From assembly GCF_001629705.1 (NCBI RefSeq), contig NZ_CP015378.1, positions 2,418,001 to 2,482,000 of the forward strand: a stretch of DNA of 64,000 nt, in the 5' to 3' direction. Positions 61,800 through 64,000 of this stretch are shown here, one piece after another. A model generated the notes under the pieces. That model ran no database searches. It was not told the DNA's origin and worked only from the letters and a program-made list of their open reading frames with translations. The position numbers and the translations under genes are program-made. Origin of the DNA: Fictibacillus phosphorivorans. Lineage in GTDB: Bacteria > Bacillota > Bacilli > Bacillales > Fictibacillaceae. Position 1 is the stretch's first letter. Each line of letters starts with the position of its first letter.

Positions 61800-61865
61800 A
61801 GGTGAAGTTTTTTTATGACTAAATTTTGGGACTCCAATACCTGTTAACATCACTTCTGCTTTTTA

Positions 61866-63212
61866 CTAATTATTGAATACCTTATTCTCTCCATCATAAC
61901 GAACTTCATGAAATCCTAGTGTTCGTGATAATTTAGGCACATGCAGGATTAGGAACAACGATCGGGCGGTACTGAAAAGAATAAATGCTAACCATAACCC
62001 ATGGTTACCTAGACCTGGTGTTGCTAAATAAAGAGAAACCAAGAAAACAATTAAAGCTAGAATCATAGAGTTACGTAGTGAAGACGCTTCTGTTGCTCCT
62101 ACAAAAATACCGTGAAGGACGACACCAAAGCTGGATACGATCGGGAAGATGATAATCCACGCTTCATACGTTCCTACTACATTCAACACTTCAGGTAAAG
62201 AGGTGAACAATAGGTGTATCCGGTCTTTAAATATAAAATAAACACTCGAGATGCTTAGTGAGGAGATAATTGCCCATTGAAAACTACGTTTAATCGTTGA
62301 TCGATAGAGTGCCTTATCGTTAGAACCTATTGCTCTTCCAGTTAATATACTCGAAGCATTGGCGAATCCATCATACATATAAGCCATGATGTAGTGGATC
62401 TGAATCAAGATGGCGTTTGCCGCAAGAATCTCTGTACCGAAAGTGCCTCCTTTTGCCGTAAAAACATTAAACACAATTAATAAGCATAATGTTCGAATGA
62501 ATAGATCTCTGTTCATCCTCATCATTTTTTTATAAGAAGACAGGTCGATTGATTTTATCTGGAAAATCTTCTTACGTTGGTTAGCGGGAATCGCTTTCCA
62601 CACGATAAAAAGACCGATTACAAAAGTGGAAACCTCCGAAATCAATGTAGCCGCTGCAACCCCTGCTACACCCCATGAAAAGACTTTAACAAATAGAATA
62701 TCAAGTACAATGTTCGTTACGTTCATATACATTTGAAGAAACAAAGTCTTCTTAATCATTGCAAGTCCCATCATCCAACCTATGATTACATAGTTGAGCA
62801 GTCCAAATGGTACACCCCATATACGAATTGCAAAGTATTCTATGGCTAGAGACTTAACGGCTGGATCTGAAGTAAGAAGTGGCAAAAACTGCTCTTTGAT
62901 CGGATATTGAAGCGCTACTAAACAAGCACTTATGCCGAGTGCTAAGAGCAATGGTCTACTTAGTGAACGTAAGAGATCGTCCTCATTTTTTGTTCCATGT
63001 GCTTGTGCAGCAAATCCAGATGTACTCACCCTCAAGAATCCAAACAGCCAATACATCGTATTAAAAATAATCGTGCCCACCGCTACACCAGCTATGTAAG
63101 AGGAATCATCTAACTGCCCCACAACAGCCGTATCTACTGCACCAAGAAGAGGAGTCGTTATGGTTGTAAGAATCAGCGGTAGTGCCAATCCAAGATATCT
63201 TGAATGATTCAA
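61866..63212 (-). CDS. MATE-family efflux transporter (DinF-like)
   Basis: The 448-aa protein has 12 TM helices in two MATE halves: PLLGAVDTAVVGQLDDSSYIAGVAVG near residue 22 (quoted in part) and TEILAANAILIQIHYIMAYMYDGFANAS in the second half (quoted in part). MATE proteins export drugs or cations in exchange for protons or sodium. TTG start with GGAAGGA. Confidence 0.92.
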   Translation of the reverse strand: MNHSRYLGLALPLILTTITTPLLGAVDTAVVGQLDDSSYIAGVAVGTIIFNTMYWLFGFLRVSTSGFAAQAHGTKNEDDLLRSLSRPLLLALGISACLVALQYPIKEQFLPLLTSDPAVKSLAIEYFAIRIWGVPFGLLNYVIIGWMMGLAMIKKTLFLQMYMNVTNIVLDILFVKVFSWGVAGVAAATLISEVSTFVIGLFIVWKAIPANQRKKIFQIKSIDLSSYKKMMRMNRDLFIRTLCLLIVFNVFTAKGGTFGTEILAANAILIQIHYIMAYMYDGFANASSILTGRAIGSNDKALYRSTIKRSFQWAIISSLSISSVYFIFKDRIHLLFTSLPEVLNVVGTYEAWIIIFPIVSSFGVVLHGIFVGATEASSLRNSMILALIVFLVSLYLATPGLGNHGLWLAFILFSTARSLFLILHVPKLSRTLGFHEVRYDGENKVFNN

Positions 63213-63231
63213 ATACGTTCATCCTTCCAAA

Positions 63232-63269
63232 ATAAATAAACCAGCACTTCACGTGTAAAAGTGTTGGTT
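63232..63269 (-). terminator. Terminator of the oligopeptide-type ABC gene
   Basis: An 11-bp stem AACCAGCACTT/AAGTGTTGGTT (one imperfect pair) with T residues on the minus strand. Confidence 0.6.
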
Positions 63270-63274
63270 CTCTT

Positions 63275-64000
63275 CTAGTTATACTCTTGTTCCATACTCA
63301 TCTCTACCAATAGTTTAGTATAGGGATGACGAGACTCTGAAAAAAGATCCTCCGTTAAAAATGAATCAACTGCGAGTCCTTCTTTTAATACTACAATTCG
63401 TTCACACATGAATTGGACAGCGGCGATATCATGCGAGATGAATAGAAAAGAGAGATTCAAGTCTCGCTGTAACTTCTTTAACAGGTTGAGGACTTGTGCT
63501 TGTACAGAAACATCCAAACTTGAAGTAGGTTCATCGCAAACGAGCAGATCTGGTTCTAAGCTAATTCCCCTCGCTACGGCTATTCTTTGTTTTTGTCCAC
63601 CACTTAGTTGGTGTGGATATCTCTCCAGAAGTTCAGGTGACAAGCCCACTTTTTGAAACAAGACTTCGGCCATCTTCTTACGATTATGTCTTACTTCTTT
63701 TAAAAATGAAGGGATAACATCTGGATAATTTTCTAACGGTTCAACCACAGACTTCCACACAGGAAGTTTGGGGTTTAATGACCCGGCAGAATCTTGAAAC
63801 ACGATTTGAAGTTGACGCCTGAGTTTTTTCAAAGCTTTTCCGTTTAACGTGTGAAGGTTATTACCTCTAAAATGGACTTCTCCCTGATCAGGCTTATCAA
63901 GCCCTAAGATGATCTTGCCAAGAGTACTTTTACCGCTACCACTCTCTCCAATGATTCCTATACTTTCACCATGTTGAACGGTAAGTGAAATATTATTTAA
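63275..64000 (-). CDS. Oligopeptide/dipeptide ABC transporter ATPase (OppF/DppF type), 5' truncated
   Basis: The frame is open to the right edge, so the N-terminus is outside the window; 241 residues are seen. Walker A GESGSGKST, Q-loop VFQDSAGSLNP (typical of OppF/DppF/NikE), signature QLSGGQKQRIAVARG, Walker B LLVCDEPTSSLD and H-loop FISHDIAAVQ. C-terminal PYTKLL is the start of the oligo_HPY-like tail. It energises uptake of peptides or nickel. Confidence 0.92.
   Translation of the reverse strand, partial: LNNISLTVQHGESIGIIGESGSGKSTLGKIILGLDKPDQGEVHFRGNNLHTLNGKALKKLRRQLQIVFQDSAGSLNPKLPVWKSVVEPLENYPDVIPSFLKEVRHNRKKMAEVLFQKVGLSPELLERYPHQLSGGQKQRIAVARGISLEPDLLVCDEPTSSLDVSVQAQVLNLLKKLQRDLNLSFLFISHDIAAVQFMCERIVVLKEGLAVDSFLTEDLFSESRHPYTKLLVEMSMEQEYN

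Overview
This window is an AT-rich chromosomal segment from an endospore-forming Bacillaceae-type Firmicute. The main signs are an alpha/beta-type small acid-soluble spore protein behind a textbook sigma-G promoter, an AbrB-family regulator, a BclA-like collagenous surface protein with its own glycosyltransferases, strong AGGAGG-type ribosome binding sites, many TTG/GTG starts, and the YitT, YwqG and TrhO families. The genus cannot be fixed from the sequence alone; Fictibacillus or a relative is my guess. No rRNA, tRNA, CRISPR array, prophage or insertion sequence was seen.

Layout. 1-5.4 kb: the end of a His-rich protein, small membrane or secreted proteins, GrpB family, and a divergent SDR oxidoreductase / WYL regulator pair. 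5.4-9.8 kb: a STAY-GREEN (Mg-dechelatase family) homologue, DinB, two CPBP proteases in the first 9 kb, an alpha/beta hydrolase and tiny membrane proteins. 9.8-18.2 kb: tryptophan 2,3-dioxygenase, SASP, PAP2 phosphatase, a 21-bp-period repeat array, TrhO, ankyrin, LysM-CAP, AbrB and an amidase. 18.5-26.8 kb: a spore-surface block made of a collagen-like protein, two glycosyltransferases (one fused to an FkbM methyltransferase), a MEDS sensor and a Cys-rich Ig-repeat protein. 26.9-38.2 kb: two AraC regulators, a GDSL hydrolase, an M23 peptidase, a PadR/DUF1048/ABC exporter operon, topoisomerase III and a doubly broken nucleotidyltransferase. 38.5-44.9 kb: a seven-gene ABC uptake / phosphoesterase operon whose first permease is cut by a TAG codon. 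45-53 kb: acetyltransferases, small kinases, a second Cys-rich surface protein with a P-domain, Lrp, DUF445, and GntR/YitT. 53-64 kb: a methyltransferase / two-component operon with a co-regulated VTT membrane protein, DinB, YwqG, a PadR/HAAS pair, MATE, and the start-truncated ATPase of an oligopeptide-type ABC transporter.

The points most worth attention are these. (1) Four genes have good Shine-Dalgarno sequences placed 8-9 nt before ATA, ATT or ATC instead of ATG; one of them cannot be read from any canonical start. (2) Two glycosyltransferases of unrelated fold share one TPR-like module beside a collagenous substrate. (3) Two otherwise unrelated surface proteins share a Cys-rich N-terminal domain and matching sigma-K-like promoters. 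(4) A bacterial STAY-GREEN gene is present. (5) 10-bp direct repeats link the two-component operon to the VTT gene. (6) Two genes carry fresh-looking nonsense lesions, so either the strain is losing genes or the assembly contains errors; that doubt also touches point 1.
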